Of a stretch of DNA of 64,000 bases, positions 36,716 to 48,495 are shown piece after piece (the stretch's first letter is position 1; each line of letters opens with the position of its first letter). The translations under genes were made by a program, and so were the position numbers. The stretch comes from Ipomoea triloba (Eukaryota; Streptophyta; Magnoliopsida; Solanales; Convolvulaceae): assembly GCF_003576645.1 (NCBI RefSeq), contig NC_044916.1, forward strand, positions 29,236,615 through 29,300,614, written 5' to 3'. Below the pieces are notes generated by a model. That model did no database searches, was not told the DNA's origin, and saw only the letters and a program-made list of their open reading frames with translations.

Positions 36716-37391
36716 ACTTGTATGAGACCGTCTTACGAATCTTTATCGGGAGATGGTCGGTTCGAGTTGAAGCAACATGCAAATGTCATACTTATATGCT
36801 CAAATATAATACTCCCTCTGTCCCATTTTACCTGTCCTATTTACTATTCATTGGTCAAACCAACTCTTTCTCCTTTACTTATTTTCTTTAGTAATTTTTT
36901 ATTATTTTGAAATTTAATTTTTTGTTTTTAATAGTACTTTTAATGTAGTTTCTGAATATATAAATTTTAAATATTAATGTTAAACTTAATATTATGAAAA
37001 ATTAGATTAAAAATTATTTCAGTAAAGCCTCGTTAAACGAATCAGACAACCATTTTGGGACGGAGGTAGTACTAATCATGAATACAATTTTTGTTCCTTA
37101 TAAGAGAAAAAGTATTACATTTTTCATAATAAGTAATGTTGACAATTGACAAGTACCCCTTACTTATAAGGTTAAATATAATATTTTTGAGGAAAAATGT
37201 AATACTTTTAAATCGAAATGTAAAAGTATTGTATTTTCCCTTAAAAGTATTACATTTACCCTTATAAGTAACAAAAATTTTATTCCTGATTATTATTACA
37301 TTTGAGCATATAAGTATGACATTTGTGCGTATAAGTATTACATTTTTATCTTGACCCGGCCGGTTTCACGGTGAGACGGTCTCATACAAGT
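36716..37391. mobile_element. TIR element 'acttgtatgagaccgtct', host of a nested MITE
   Basis: Left end 'acttgtatgagaccgtctta' (36716) and right end 'gagacggtctcatacaagt' (37391) are inverted. The interior has many short 'aaaagtattacattt' motifs. The Stowaway at 36812-37069 interrupts it. A second copy of the family is at 46396-46830. Superfamily not settled. Confidence 0.65.
36812..37069. mobile_element. Stowaway MITE (Tc1/mariner type)
   Basis: 258 bp with the diagnostic Stowaway ends: left 'ctccctctgtcccattttac', right 'gggacggaggtag', flanked by TA on both sides (36810-36811 and 37070-37071). No transposase is present, so it is non-autonomous. Confidence 0.9.
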
Positions 37392-37424
37392 TTTTGCCTT
37401 ACACTTTTTAGTAGCAGGTTTATA

Positions 37425-37855
37425 TATATATGCTTAAGATCCTATGAGAACACACACCCAAGAGAAAATTAAAAACAAATCTCAACCTTATATCTGTAAA
37501 AATCGAACGGATCATATCTGATTTTAAAAAAATGCGATGACCTTTTCGTAACTATTGTCAACTTCACTTTACAAACTTGAACGCTTAAATATGCAATATG
37601 TAACAACCAAATATGCAAACATAGATAATAAATTTTAAAAATTAAATGAAAAAGTTAAATTTTAAATCTAAACTGTAAATGCTAGACTTTAAACAATAAA
37701 AAGTGAACCACTAAATCAAATAAAACCAAAAACTCAGACATAAATTCTAAAATAAAAATTCTAATAACAATGCACTTTTGCAAGTACAATCTTTTTAATA
37801 CGAAATGTACAAAATCTTAATACTAAAAAATGTGCAAACTTGAAAACAGGTTAGC
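37425..37855. mobile_element. Long-TIR element, partial copy
   Basis: Begins after a short (TA)n with 'tatgagaacacacacccaag' and shares 'tcgtaactattgtcaacttc', 'actttacaaactt' and 'caatgcactttt' with 52042-52570. Its left end is the inverse of that copy's right end, giving TIRs of about 70 bp. The right TIR is missing here; a SINE follows. Confidence 0.6.
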
Positions 37856-38040
37856 CAAAGACCTTGTGGTCTAGTGGCACCCGGTGTCCCGGTTTACACT
37901 CCCACATGGATAATGGGAGTGAGTTCCAGCCTCAGTGGAGTCAACTGTTGACTCTTTGTTCTTCAGTAGGTTGAGAAGGTAGTTATGAACAAATACTATA
38001 TTGTAATAGAGTCAGCAGTACTAAAATAAAAAGAAAACAT
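37856..38040 (+). mobile_element. tRNA-derived SINE, best-preserved copy
   Basis: About 180 bp. It opens 'gaccttgtggtctagtggca', whose TGGTCTAGTGG fits a pol III A-box. A B-box-related stretch ('gagttccagcctcag') follows, better preserved as 'ggtttgaacctc' in the copy at 19575. The unique part is 'gactctttgttcttcagtag', 'gttatgaacaaatactat' and 'agagtcagcagtact', ending in an A-rich tail. The family also occurs at 9885, 11901, 14630, 19575, 22100, 34688, 38770, 39900, 42955 and 48435. Confidence 0.85.
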
Positions 38041-38769
38041 GTTAATTAAATTTTCTAACAAACTCATTCCTAACAAATATATTTATTGCAATTAATTTTC
38101 AATGAATTTAATTGGTGATAAATCAATAAACGATCTCTTAATATACACATAATTTATTTTTTACTTTTAAAATTAAAACCAATTTAATATATAAGTATAC
38201 ATACACAATATGCTGTCCGAATGTACATGTTCTGTATATGTTTTATGTGTATACATATTCTATTACTTTATGCATGATAATAACAACACTGAAAGCTACG
38301 TTTGGCATGCCACTAATTTTTGTTAACAATAAGTATGGCTCTTGAGCTCTTTATCCCTCTAGATCTGAACAAAGACAAACAGCCATCATTCCGATAGAAG
38401 CTTTTACTTTATTAATAATGTTTTTTTTAGAGGGAATAATAATGACGTAATTATCACTTTATTGCCGGTGGATGGTCAATTTAGGTAGAAGGCGAGACTC
38501 GAGAGCCTCTTTTGACTTGGCTTTTTCTTTGAGCAATCATTTGAGAATGGACAAAAAGAAAAACACAAACAAAATTAAATACTACGTATGAAATTTCAGA
38601 TTATATTTTACTACTCCGTACTTAACAGCACATGTTGTATTGTTTTATCACTCCAAATAAAAGTACAAAATGATGCAAAGCATTATGAGTATGTATTATC
38701 AAGAAAACCAAAAGGTTAACCCATTTTTTTAATTAAATAATTATTTTCACTTTTAATTTAATTTTAATT

Positions 38770-38880
38770 TTTTTGTGAATACTACTAACTCTATTAATCC
38801 GCTGAGGCTCGAACCCATCACCTCCCGTATAAAGGAAAGGGTTTGATACTACTGGACCACAAGGTCCTTGGTAATTTAAT
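38770..38880 (-). mobile_element. tRNA-derived SINE
   Basis: Has 'gaatactactaactctatta', 'gaggctcgaacccatcacct' and 'ggaccacaaggtccttgg'. Nearly identical T/A-rich strings ('aatttaatttaattttttg' type) stand on both sides and look like a target-site duplication. Confidence 0.8.
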
Positions 38881-39899
38881 TTAATTTTTTGTTACCACAT
38901 TTGATTGTTTTGACCAAATCCCAAAGAGAAAAACAATTGAAATGCATCTTATCTCCAATTCGAGACCACACTTTTTATCTACAAAATTTTGAGGTATTCA
39001 AGTCAAACGGGTTGCCCGGTCCGAAAATTCATATTTGGCCATTTGGGGGCGGGCTAAGTTATTAAGAAAAATTAGAATGTCAACCGACATTGGCACTAAA
39101 CGTACATGATATCATTATATATACCATACATGATTGTACCAAGTATTATTGACCGTGATTTCTAATGATACCCTATGCAATAATAGTAAGTTGTAAGGAA
39201 TTATAATATAAAAGTAAATTTTTTCCAAAAAATTCATGACACGGTAATTACAGAAAGTCTAAGTCGTGCATAACGCACATAATCTTTAAAATTGATCCTC
39301 TTTATTCTAATGGTGTTAAGAGCGTTAAAGTGTCAGTTTTTTAAAATACAATAGATTAACAACGTAAGTACTTAGAGCATTCAAATATAAACGTTCTCGA
39401 AGAACTAAAACAAGGTGAACACTTCACATTTTTTTATAAAAGCGTTGGCAGAAAATTAATAGAGTAGAGAGAGGGATTAAAACAATAATACTTTCATTTG
39501 CTTTGGTGTGTAAAATATTATGCCCAACACAAGGTAATTATAGAGAATTTAGATTCATTAGCATATATTCATGGCGTTTAAATTTTGAATTTAAAAATTA
39601 AATTGTAACTATCAAAACTAGCAAACTAATCAGAATAAATATGGTGTTACAAAGTTATTTCTCGAATAAATTGTAATTACCTATAATTAATTTATAAATT
39701 GATCAAAATTAACTCACACAAAGTTGTTGAGTGAGGTTTCCTCACTGTTTGTTTACTTCCGAATTTTTCACATAATACAAAGTTGATGATTATCAATTGT
39801 TCCTTGTCATTGTCATGTGTAATAAATTTAGTAAAATGAAAACCATCAATTTCAGAGGTGCAAGCAAACCGTTTGAACTTTTGGGTGCCCGAAGATTGA

Positions 39900-40075
39900 C
39901 CCTCCTTTTTTTTTTTTTTTTTTTTTTGAATACTATTGACCCTGTTACGTAGTATCTGTCCATATACTTTCTCAACCTACTGAAGCCCAACAAAGTCAAC
40001 ATTGTCCCCACTGAGGCTCGAACCCATGACCTCCCACTATAGAGAATCACTTCATGCCGCTTGACTTCAAGATTG
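39900..40075 (-). mobile_element. tRNA-derived SINE
   Basis: Poly(T) of about 24, then 'gaatactattgaccctgtta', 'tactttctcaacctactgaa' and 'gaggctcgaacccatgacct'. The internal part has an extra stretch ('cccaacaaagtcaacattg') not seen in the other copies. Confidence 0.8.
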
Positions 40076-40672
40076 ACCCTCCTTTTGATTATGCATTTTC
40101 ATTATATTTTCTCTTTTATACACAATAAATTAGATGTAGAGAAAGAAAATAAATTTTTGTATGATTCTTTAATATCTATGTGTGTATATATAGGGTTTGA
40201 AACCAAGGGAAGCATAACTGGCCCCTTACCTCCACACAATTATTTCTTCTTTTAAATAAGGAGAGAGAAGAAACAAAGAGAAAATGAAGAAAAAAAAAGT
40301 CCGACACATGATTCACGGAATTATTTAAAAAAAAAAAAAAAAAACGCGCCAGTGGGTGCGTGCAGTGCACGTGCCCGTCTGGGCGCACTCTTTGCACGTA
40401 ACACACAAGGAAATAATTTTGCTTTACTTTTTCTCTCACATGTGGGGCCCTCCAAAATCTTAAACTTGCAGGAGTAAAAATTTGGCCAAAAACCTGTTCT
40501 CATACTAGTTAAAAATCCATCATTAGTTTTTTTGTGTGCATAAACCTCATAAAAGCCACAAGTGTGGATGTTCTAATCTCCTACCATATATTTATCTTCA
40601 ACTCTTCTCCCCTTTTCTCCCTTTTTTTAGGCCATATCTTCCACAAGATTTTTTTATTATTATTATTTTTTA

Positions 40673-41108
40673 AGGAAAAGGGTCAAATAGGCCCTCGAAC
40701 TATAGCTCATTGTGCAATTAGACCCTCAAACTTTAAAAAAGTTCAATTAAGCCCTCAAACTTGTTATTTTGGAGCAAATAGACCCTTGAACTTATTTATG
40801 ACCTGTAATAGCAGGTCATAAACATTTCCGGCGAACTCCGGCAAAGTTCCAGAGAAATTCCGGCCAAAAAACAAAACCAACAAATTCCGGCCAAAAAACA
40901 AAACCAACAACCGCCGGTCGGGATGGCGACCAAACTTTGCCGGAGTTCGCCGGAAATGTTTATGACCTGCTATTACAGGTCATAAATAAGTTCAAGGGTC
41001 TATTTGCTCCAAAATAACAAGTTTGAGAGCTTAATTGAACTTTTTTAAAGTTTGAGGGTCTAATTGCACAATGAGCTATAGTTCGAGGGCCTATTTGACC
41101 ATTTTCCC
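40673..41108. mobile_element. Mutator-type MITE with about 165-bp TIRs and 9-bp TSD
   Basis: Foldback element of 436 bp. Its arms run inwards from 'aggaaaagggtcaaatag' and 'ctatttgaccattttccc' and are almost identical for about 165 bp each. The core is GC-richer, with 'aattccggccaaaaaacaaa' repeated twice. The 9-bp target TATTTTTTA is duplicated perfectly at 40664-40672 and 41109-41117. Long TIRs plus a 9-bp TSD are the Mutator (MULE) hallmark. No transposase gene. Confidence 0.92.
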
Positions 41109-41117
41109 TATTTTTTA

Positions 41118-42198
41118 TTGAAGCAACATGGTGGGAGACATGTTGACCGACCCTCACCATGTATGGGCATTTGCTATTGGTGTGTGGCTCTCACGCGCAC
41201 GTGCACATTTCTCTTTCTTTCTTCCGAAGAGAACTTTATTCTCTTTGGAAGATAATCTTTTGTTCGCTCCAACAGTATTCCTCCCCACCCCCCTTAGAGC
41301 ACACTCATATGCTTAAAACTATTTCATTAACTAATATTGCTAATTTCATTCTTATGTAGGACATATTTACTATTTGATGGTATATTTCACTTTTCATTAC
41401 ATGGTGACATTTTCAATTTTTGAGCATAAACTTGCATTATTCTACTACTAGTATTACATTTTTAAAAAATATTTGTACTTTTAGTACACCATGTAAAAAA
41501 ATGTACACTAAATATTGTAGGACTAAACTTTGTAAAATTTTTGATGTGAGAAAATCTTTTTATATTTAAAACTAGATGTGAAACATTTTTTTAAGTCGAA
41601 AACTAAGATGAAACGCATCAAAGTTCTATTACAATTAAGTCTCCAAATTTTTTTTGGTGTGTGTAACCCAAGGGTTTTGTCAGATACAAACTGCTCCATT
41701 CCTAAAGTCAAGGATCAAACCCAAGGAAGGATGAGTCTCTTCCACCCAACTACAACCTCCAGGTTAATATGCAATGACTTAGTATAGATATATAGTTATG
41801 CAATTATTTTAAGTTAATCATCTATACAAATTTCTCTGATCCTTCCATTTATAAGCAATACTTCTATTTGTACGTTCGTAGTACACAAATTGTGAATTTT
41901 TAAAATGTAAATTGTGCATTTAATATATAAATTGTGTATTTTAGATTCGGATTAGGATGGACCCTGGTCCATGGTATAACTGTCCCAACATTTTGCACTC
42001 ATAAAATCTGGGTCTGTATCAAGTCCAAAGAGCTTTCTTTATTTGATAGTGTTTGAAATTTTAATGTATACAAGCCCAGTATCTGAAAGACGTATATAAG
42101 GCCCACTTTCACAAGAATTCAGTAATTATGGCCCAAATAATCCGGGCTGTTGATCCGACTTCCAAGAAAGCCCATGTTATATTCACACGCAAATTTTA
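41118..42198. other. Intergenic region
   Basis: No gene seen. At 41880-41990 there is a stretch ('aaattgtgtattttagattc' and 'ggtccatggtataac') related to 16785-17000. Confidence 0.4.
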
Positions 42199-42443
42199 TT
42201 GTGGACCGCGGTCCACCAAGCATTATGGTCCAAGTGACAAAACGATGTCGTTTTGATTAATAAAAACAAACAGATGAAACGGCCTCTGTTCCGCGCAACT
42301 GCAATTTCCTTTCAACACAACTGCAGTATCAGTTCAACACAACTGCAGTCCCAGACGAATGAAATGGTCTTCGTTCCGCGCAACTGCAGTTCCATTTCAA
42401 CACAACTGCAGTATCAGTGCATGACCATGGTCCACGGTATAAC
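42199..42443. mobile_element. Small TIR element with 'caacacaactgcagt' minisatellite core, copy 1
   Basis: Left end 'gtggaccgcggtcca', right end 'gaccatggtccacggtataa', which are inverted. The core repeats 'ttcaacacaactgcagtatc' three to four times, with 'gttccgcgcaactgca' twice. A sister copy lies at 52711-52989. No ORF. Confidence 0.75.
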
Positions 42444-42954
42444 AATTGATATTCATATTAGAGGATATACTAATTGTCGTAATATATTTTAAAAAATTTA
42501 CACAATAAAATAGATATAAGATTTAAGATGTGTTACACAATTTGATTTTAGTATTCTAATTATCTAATAAATCTATATATGAATATCTATAGATATAAAT
42601 CATTCTATACATTCAATTTGAAATACTTAGAGAACATTATACGATAATGTGGAGTTCTAATGCTTATTGTTTATAGTTTTGAAAAGAATTACGGACTACA
42701 ATTTTTACTAGTATAGCAATATATACAATAATTTTTTATTTTTTAAAAGATTATTGTATATATTTACTTTCAATGAATTATATTTACAAAATGTTTTTGA
42801 ATTATACTTCATAAAAGGTACATTATTATAGATGAAATTATATGTGTATAATTTAATGAAATAATATATACATACATACATATATATATATATATATTAA
42901 TAAATTCTTTTTAAATATCATCATCATCGTAATCATTTTGTTAAAACACTTATG

Positions 42955-43090
42955 TAGTTATGTGACCCTAATTTCGTAAATACTTTCTCAATTTATTGAA
43001 ACACAAAGAGTCAATACCGCATTCACTACCTCTCATATATATGAGAGAGCAACTTGGTGCTACTAGACTATAATGTCCTTGGCAAAATAA
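42955..43090 (-). mobile_element. tRNA-derived SINE, diverged
   Basis: Has 'aatactttctcaatttattg', 'aacacaaagagtcaatacc' and 'gctactagactataatgtcc'. The arrangement matches the copy at 9885-10040, which shares the 'gagagagc' insertion and the 'cacaaagagtca' form. Confidence 0.7.
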
Positions 43091-43126
43091 GTTATTTTGT
43101 AAAGCTCCCATTATTTTACCAAACAA

Positions 43127-43127
<1 letters not shown>

Positions 43128-43165
<38 letters not shown>

Positions 43166-43887
43166 CTGGAGGAAGGGGGAAATCCAAATACAAAACCAAA
43201 CTAGCTGAGGCTATGTACGAATCGCCAATGTGGAAATACCCCTAAGTAGGGCCCATACCTTTACTGGTAGGGAAGAGCAGGAACAAAAAATGTGAAAACA
43301 AAGCAAAAATGCGCTTAATCGCGCATAATGCAGTCTGCATCAGGACCAATTTGGTCATTCATTCTCATTGCATCATACATGGCTGCATCTGGTGGCTCGG
43401 GTGGATTTGTGAAAACCCTGGCTATATCAGGAGGGTCATCGTTGTATGCATAACCAAACTCGTTCGCATGAGATGGCCCTGGGTCATCATTGAAATAATA
43501 AACCACTGAGCTTGTAATCTGTTTCCCTCTGTTTGAGCCCCTCACAATTGTATGTTCAAATTCGGCCGCTGCTTGTCTTGGTGCCCTCCCGCGACCACCT
43601 CTTTCCCTAGCTTGGGTTTGTCTATCCTCGTTCTGCTGGAAATTAACTCTTAACTTCCTCTCCCTTGTACGCTGTACCTCTGTAGTTTTCTGTGGATTCT
43701 AGTTTGTGCGAATCCTGGGTAAAGATACCTTTGTGATTTGATTGTCAATTGGAAATTCAACAGGTTCTTCAAGCCCATCAAGCATGGCGAAACGTGAGCT
43801 GGTTTCTAAGTGTCCTGTATCTGCGTTTCTAGGGGTAACTTGGTGAATACCAGGTTCGCGATATAATTAGATAATCTCTTCTTCTCT

Positions 43888-43920
<33 letters not shown>
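43128..43920 (-). pseudogene. Decayed poly(A)-tailed retrocopy, LINE ORF1 (gag)-like C-terminal part
   Basis: On the minus strand an open frame runs from about 43850 to a stop at 43315-43317, broken once by TAG at 43699-43701. Readable parts are SRFAMLDGLEEPVEFPIDNQ, then RERGGRGRAPRQAAAEFEH, TIVRGSNRGK and DPPDIARVFTNPPEPPDAAM. The FAMLDGLEE phrase and RG-rich, CCHC-less tail recall ORF1 proteins of plant LINEs, but I have no alignment. A short 3' UTR-like segment and a long A-tail (poly(T) at 43128-43160 on the plus strand) follow. No reverse transcriptase ORF follows, so the copy is defective. A second poly(T) at 43888-43920 bounds it on the other side. Confidence 0.5.
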
Positions 43921-43921
<1 letters not shown>

Positions 43922-44300
43922 CAAATTTAAAATTTGATGGCCCCACCGTCCAAAGGCATGACCTTTGGCCGGGTCTATTCTCCGCTAGTCCTAGCTTTGT
44001 CTCAACCTACTCCAAATTGTGCTACATCCAAACCTAATATTCTAAGATATCATCTCCCATTTTTGTTTTTAAAGTCTAAATTAATGATAAGTTATGTAAT
44101 GCATGTCAAATCAAGTTGATGTGCTGGTTAAACATGTACAATATGTTTTAACTCCTTTTAAATCGTTATAACATGTAATTATGTAACACATAAAAAGCTT
44201 TATTTTAATTAAGCGATGTGATGTCACCAATATCTTAAATTCTTAATACATAATTACTGCGAACTCTTATTCCCTTCACCATCCCACTTTATATTATATA

Positions 44301-45856
44301 CTAGTTTTATACGCGCATTGCGCGTATGGGTTAATGCCCAATGTTTATATTTAAATAAATATTTGGAAGTATATCAATGCAAGATTATATAAGAAAAATT
44401 TATACATGGGTAATTGAATGTCGAATTTTTTTATTTAAATATCTAACTCAAAGTATATGAATCCAATATAATATAGAAAATTCATTATAATTATTACTAA
44501 AATAAATGTTTGCAACCTTGTAAAATCGATATTCTAAATATTTGGTCTAAAAATGATAGCCTAAATAAATACTACTTTTCATTTGAATTTTTCTAAGTGT
44601 TCTTAATTCTCTTTTGCGTAACATTGTCATTGTCTTCATCTTTACTATTTGTTCTATTCCTTTTTGTTGGTAGTGTGTTATTTGCAATTCAGTTATTGTT
44701 GGTAACATAGATGACAACGTCATGCAATGAGATTATGATATAGGAGCTATGGACTTTCCTTTAGGTGTTCTGCTTGGGGTTCATTGGTTCAACCATGTTT
44801 ATATATTGAATGAGTTATTGTGGATGAAGAAATCCCTAGTTTAAGAAAAAAAGATTAAATAAATTAATAAAAATTTAAAAATTTAAAATATTATATATTC
44901 CAAAGATATTAAAATGTAGTTTCTCGCTTCAATTTGATGGGTAATGGGTTATTTGAGTACTTTCATTGTCATCCAATCCCCCAAGTAGTAAATATGATTG
45001 GTTTCAAACTATTCTTTTTTATTTTTTTCATGGTATTAAAGAAATACATATGTATCATTTTTTGGTGTAACTACTAATTTATTTAATTAAATAAGAGTAA
45101 AATAGAGTGATTCCGCTTCAATTTGTTGGATTATTTGAATACTCTCTTTGTCAACCAATCTCCAAGTAGTTAATATTTTTGAAAACCCCAAGTAGTTAAT
45201 ATAATTAGTTTCAAATTATTTTAAATTTTTTTTCATAGTATTAATAAAATACTTGGTAAATAAATATATAACATTATTTTGTATTATAACTTTGATATTT
45301 AATTACAAGATATTGTAAAAATAAGATAATGGACAATATAATGAATATCAATTGATAAGTTTGAATGTAAAGAAGACAATATAACTAATGAAATTATTTC
45401 TCTTATTTAATTTAATTTTTTGATAATGAATAATTTTTTCAAATAAAGGTATTGTAGACACATAATTCTAAATTAAAGAAATACATATGTATCATTTTTT
45501 GTTGTAGCTACTAATTTATTTAATTTAATAAGAGTAAATAGAGTGAAAAAGTTAATTATGTCAAATTTGATTGAGATGGGTTCGAACCTAAGACCTTTCT
45601 TATAGGAATTAATGGGTAAGTTAAAAGTTAACGGAATATTAACAGAGAAGAGAATATTTAACGGAAAACTTAACGGATAATCATAAAAGTAAGGTTAAAT
45701 TAGGTAATCTCTATGAATAATATTAATCTGAATTATCTTAACCATCTATTTGATTAAATAATTCATCTTAACCATCCATTTGATTAAATAATTTGACCGT
45801 CACTTTTTCTACCCAGTTTAGGCCTAACTCTCTTTGACTCTTATTAGTATAGTAGA
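44301..45856 (-). mobile_element. Non-autonomous Helitron
   Basis: Read on the minus strand, it starts TCTACTATACTAATAAGAG at 45856 and ends ATACGCGCAATGCGCGTAT (a 9-bp stem palindrome), then AAAACTAG at 44301. Flanking bases are A before TC and T after CTAG, the expected AT insertion site without target duplication. It has no RepHel ORF and is 1,556 bp long. Inside, a block of about 70 bp ('aaatacatatgtatcatttt' and onwards) is present at 45045 and 45479, and a 33-bp unit with 'aaccatccatttgattaaat' is tandemly doubled near 45735-45795. Confidence 0.88.
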
Positions 45857-46395
45857 TATTGTTCACTATCCTACTTTATATTATATTGCGAATATGGCAT
45901 GTTGACATGTTGTTTTAATGTCAAATTAATAAAACTAGGGAATATATTCATCATTATCATATAGATTGTTGTCGTGTTAACTCATATTCTTTTAGTTTGT
46001 TTGATGGATTGAATTGTAGATTTTATTTCCTTTTTATAAATTAACTTTGAATTTTAGTTTTTGTTTAATATATTAATAAATTTAGCGGGTTTAAACGGGT
46101 TTCATGTCATATCGTGTCGACATGACCCGAAATTAGTTAACAAAGCATGTCAATCGTGTCAACACGTTTAAACTGTTAATAAATCGTGTTCGTGTTAAAA
46201 ATTTGAACTCGTTAACCTTAACGTGTTGTGTTTGTATTTTGCTTTATCGTGTTCGTGTGGTTATCGTGTCGACCCGCTGACGAACCGTATACACGAATTG
46301 CCAGGTTTGCAATCCATCAATAATTCAGAATAAGTGGAGAATAAGTCAATACAAAGAAAAAGTCATTAAATAGTGATATTATATATTAATTTTAA

Positions 46396-46830
46396 GGCAA
46401 AATCTCTTATAAGATCGTTTCACATATCCTTATCTGTGAGATGGGTCATGTTTTCATAAGTATTACATTCTTCCCTATACGTATTAAATAACTTCTCTTC
46501 AACTCCTAATATTACATTTTGATTTAAAAGTAGTGTATTTTTCATCAAAAATATCACATTTTTATTTATAAGAATTACACTTTCTCTCATAATTAACAAT
46601 AAATTAATTTTTTTTGAAATAACAATAAATCAATTTATTCACGATTAGTATTACAATTTTTCCTATAAATAGTTGTTTAACTCTAAATATTACATTTTGA
46701 TTTTAAATATTATATTTCTCTTATAAGGAACAAACAATTTATTTTTGATTAGTATTACATTTTGTTGCATAAGTACTTTTAAACTTCACCCGTCTCATGG
46801 ATTCGTTAGATCGATGGTCTCATAAGAGAC
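46396..46830. mobile_element. Second copy of the 'tatgagaccgtct' TIR element
   Basis: Left 'atctcttataagatcgtttc' and right 'gatggtctcataagagact' are inverted. The interior again carries many 'tattacatttt' motifs, like 36716-37391, but without the Stowaway insertion. Confidence 0.6.
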
Positions 46831-46926
46831 TCACTCTAATTTTATTGGAAGAAAAATGTATTAATATATCTTATAACTGTTAAATAAGATTTTTTTTAAA
46901 AAAAGAAGATAATCCAATAAAACTAA

Positions 46927-47227
46927 GGGTGCGTTTGGTTCGTATATGGGAATCGGAATCGGAATGGGTATCAAATACTTGGTAATGGTAATGGGTTTTG
47001 GTGAAAGTATTTAGCATGTTTGGTAGTTGGGTAGAATGAGAATGATTATTAATAGTTGGGGAAGAAAGGAGGAAGGGAGATGAAACCCTTATTTAATAAG
47101 GGTATGAGTTTTCTCATTAATGGAGTATTCCAAACTCATAGTAACATTCACAAAACCTATCAACCAAACGCAAGCAATCACTTTGAAACCCATTCCTTAT
47201 GCCTAAACCCACCAACCAAACACACCC
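46927..47227. mobile_element. Tourist-like MITE (PIF/Harbinger), copy 1
   Basis: 301 bp. Ends 'gggtgcgtttggtt' and 'aaccaaacacaccc' are inverted and flanked by TAA on both sides (46924-46926 and 47228-47230). A related copy is at 55027-55338. Confidence 0.85.
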
Positions 47228-47659
47228 TAAATCTCCATGCTGTTGTACTCAAAAAAAAAATAAAAAAATCTCCATGCTGTTTTAATTTTGGAATTAACAT
47301 TTAATTAAATTAAGGCTACACATGAATTAGTCTGAGTATGGTACAGATTTAAAAGTGTCTTTTATAATTAGGATTTGCTTAGAACACCTCGTGGTCTACC
47401 CAAAAAATTGAGACTACACGTCATTTTCCACTTAGTTTCCTCAACTTACCACCCAACGTTTTTTACATCTTTTTTTACTTCTTGATGAAGGCAAAGTTGG
47501 CAACTTAATTGGCGGGTGGCGATTTGAAACAGACAACCAAAAACATGTTTTGCTATAACTCCGTACTCCGTGTGTGTATAATATATATATATATATATAC
47601 TTTATGTCTCGAAATAATCATTTACAAAAATTAAATTTAAATCATCTTATGATAACAGT

Positions 47660-48025
47660 TAATGGGAGTGTTTGGTAAATACTTCGTAGCGGTTAACCGA
47701 TTGACTTACTGAGTTTGATTAGTGGATAGCATTAGTTTATTGTAGAAAAATGTTTGGTAAAGTAGTTGTTTAATTTGTTGATAACTACATTACATGTAAA
47801 ATGACTTTCTCAAAAAACTGATCGAAAATATTTGATAAATTAATCATTTGTTGATAGCTGATTGAACAGCTTTTTTGAATTTTAACGTTTTGGAATAATA
47901 AGTTGTTACAAAAAATTAATTAATCAAACACATTTCTTGCCTATTTAACCAAGTCAAACAGTTAATGGTGGTCAAATATGTTAAAATTGACTGATAAGCT
48001 AACTATGTTACCGAACGTGACCTAT
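47660..48025. mobile_element. TIR element of the 'gtgtttggtaaa' family
   Basis: Left 'ggagtgtttggtaaatactt', right 'aactatgttaccgaacgtga'. Internal motifs 'tgatagctgattgaacagct' and 'ttaacgttttggaataa' match 15592-15903. Confidence 0.5.
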
Positions 48026-48434
48026 GTTAAAATTTTAACAATTTTTTTATAAAAGAAAAAATTTGTATATTTTTCTATAATAAATTAGAACAATGATTTT
48101 TAGACGTTGTATCCCGCCATTTTAGACTTACAATTAAGGTCTTATACTCTTATTGGCATGGATTTTACCATGTAGCCATGTACTGATCTCTCTTTTTCCT
48201 TTTACTTTTTCTTTTTAAATATATAATTTTTCTTTGTGGAAAGTAGTAAAATAAAATATAATATGGAGTACGTCACGTGAAGGGGATGTTTATAAATTTG
48301 TGGTGGCTAAAACACATATATTCACTTGGACTTTGGCCTTTTGCGACTTGCCTAGTAAAACACCTCGAAGCTGCCCATGTTTCTTGTACGATATATATAT
48401 ATATAATACACACTCTCATTTTTCTTTTGCGGTC

Positions 48435-48495
48435 AACTTTTTTTTGAATACTACTGACTCTGTTACAATGTAATATCTGTTCAACTATAAGTGCT
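48435..48495 (-). mobile_element. tRNA-derived SINE fragment (3' end only)
   Basis: Only 'tttttttgaatactactgac', 'tctgttacaatgtaatatct' and 'gttcaacta' remain. Confidence 0.7.

Noticed and set aside
37856..38040. tRNA gene
   Set aside because: A- and B-box-like motifs are present, but no cloverleaf or anticodon arm forms, and the unit is repeated with an A-tail, so it is a SINE.
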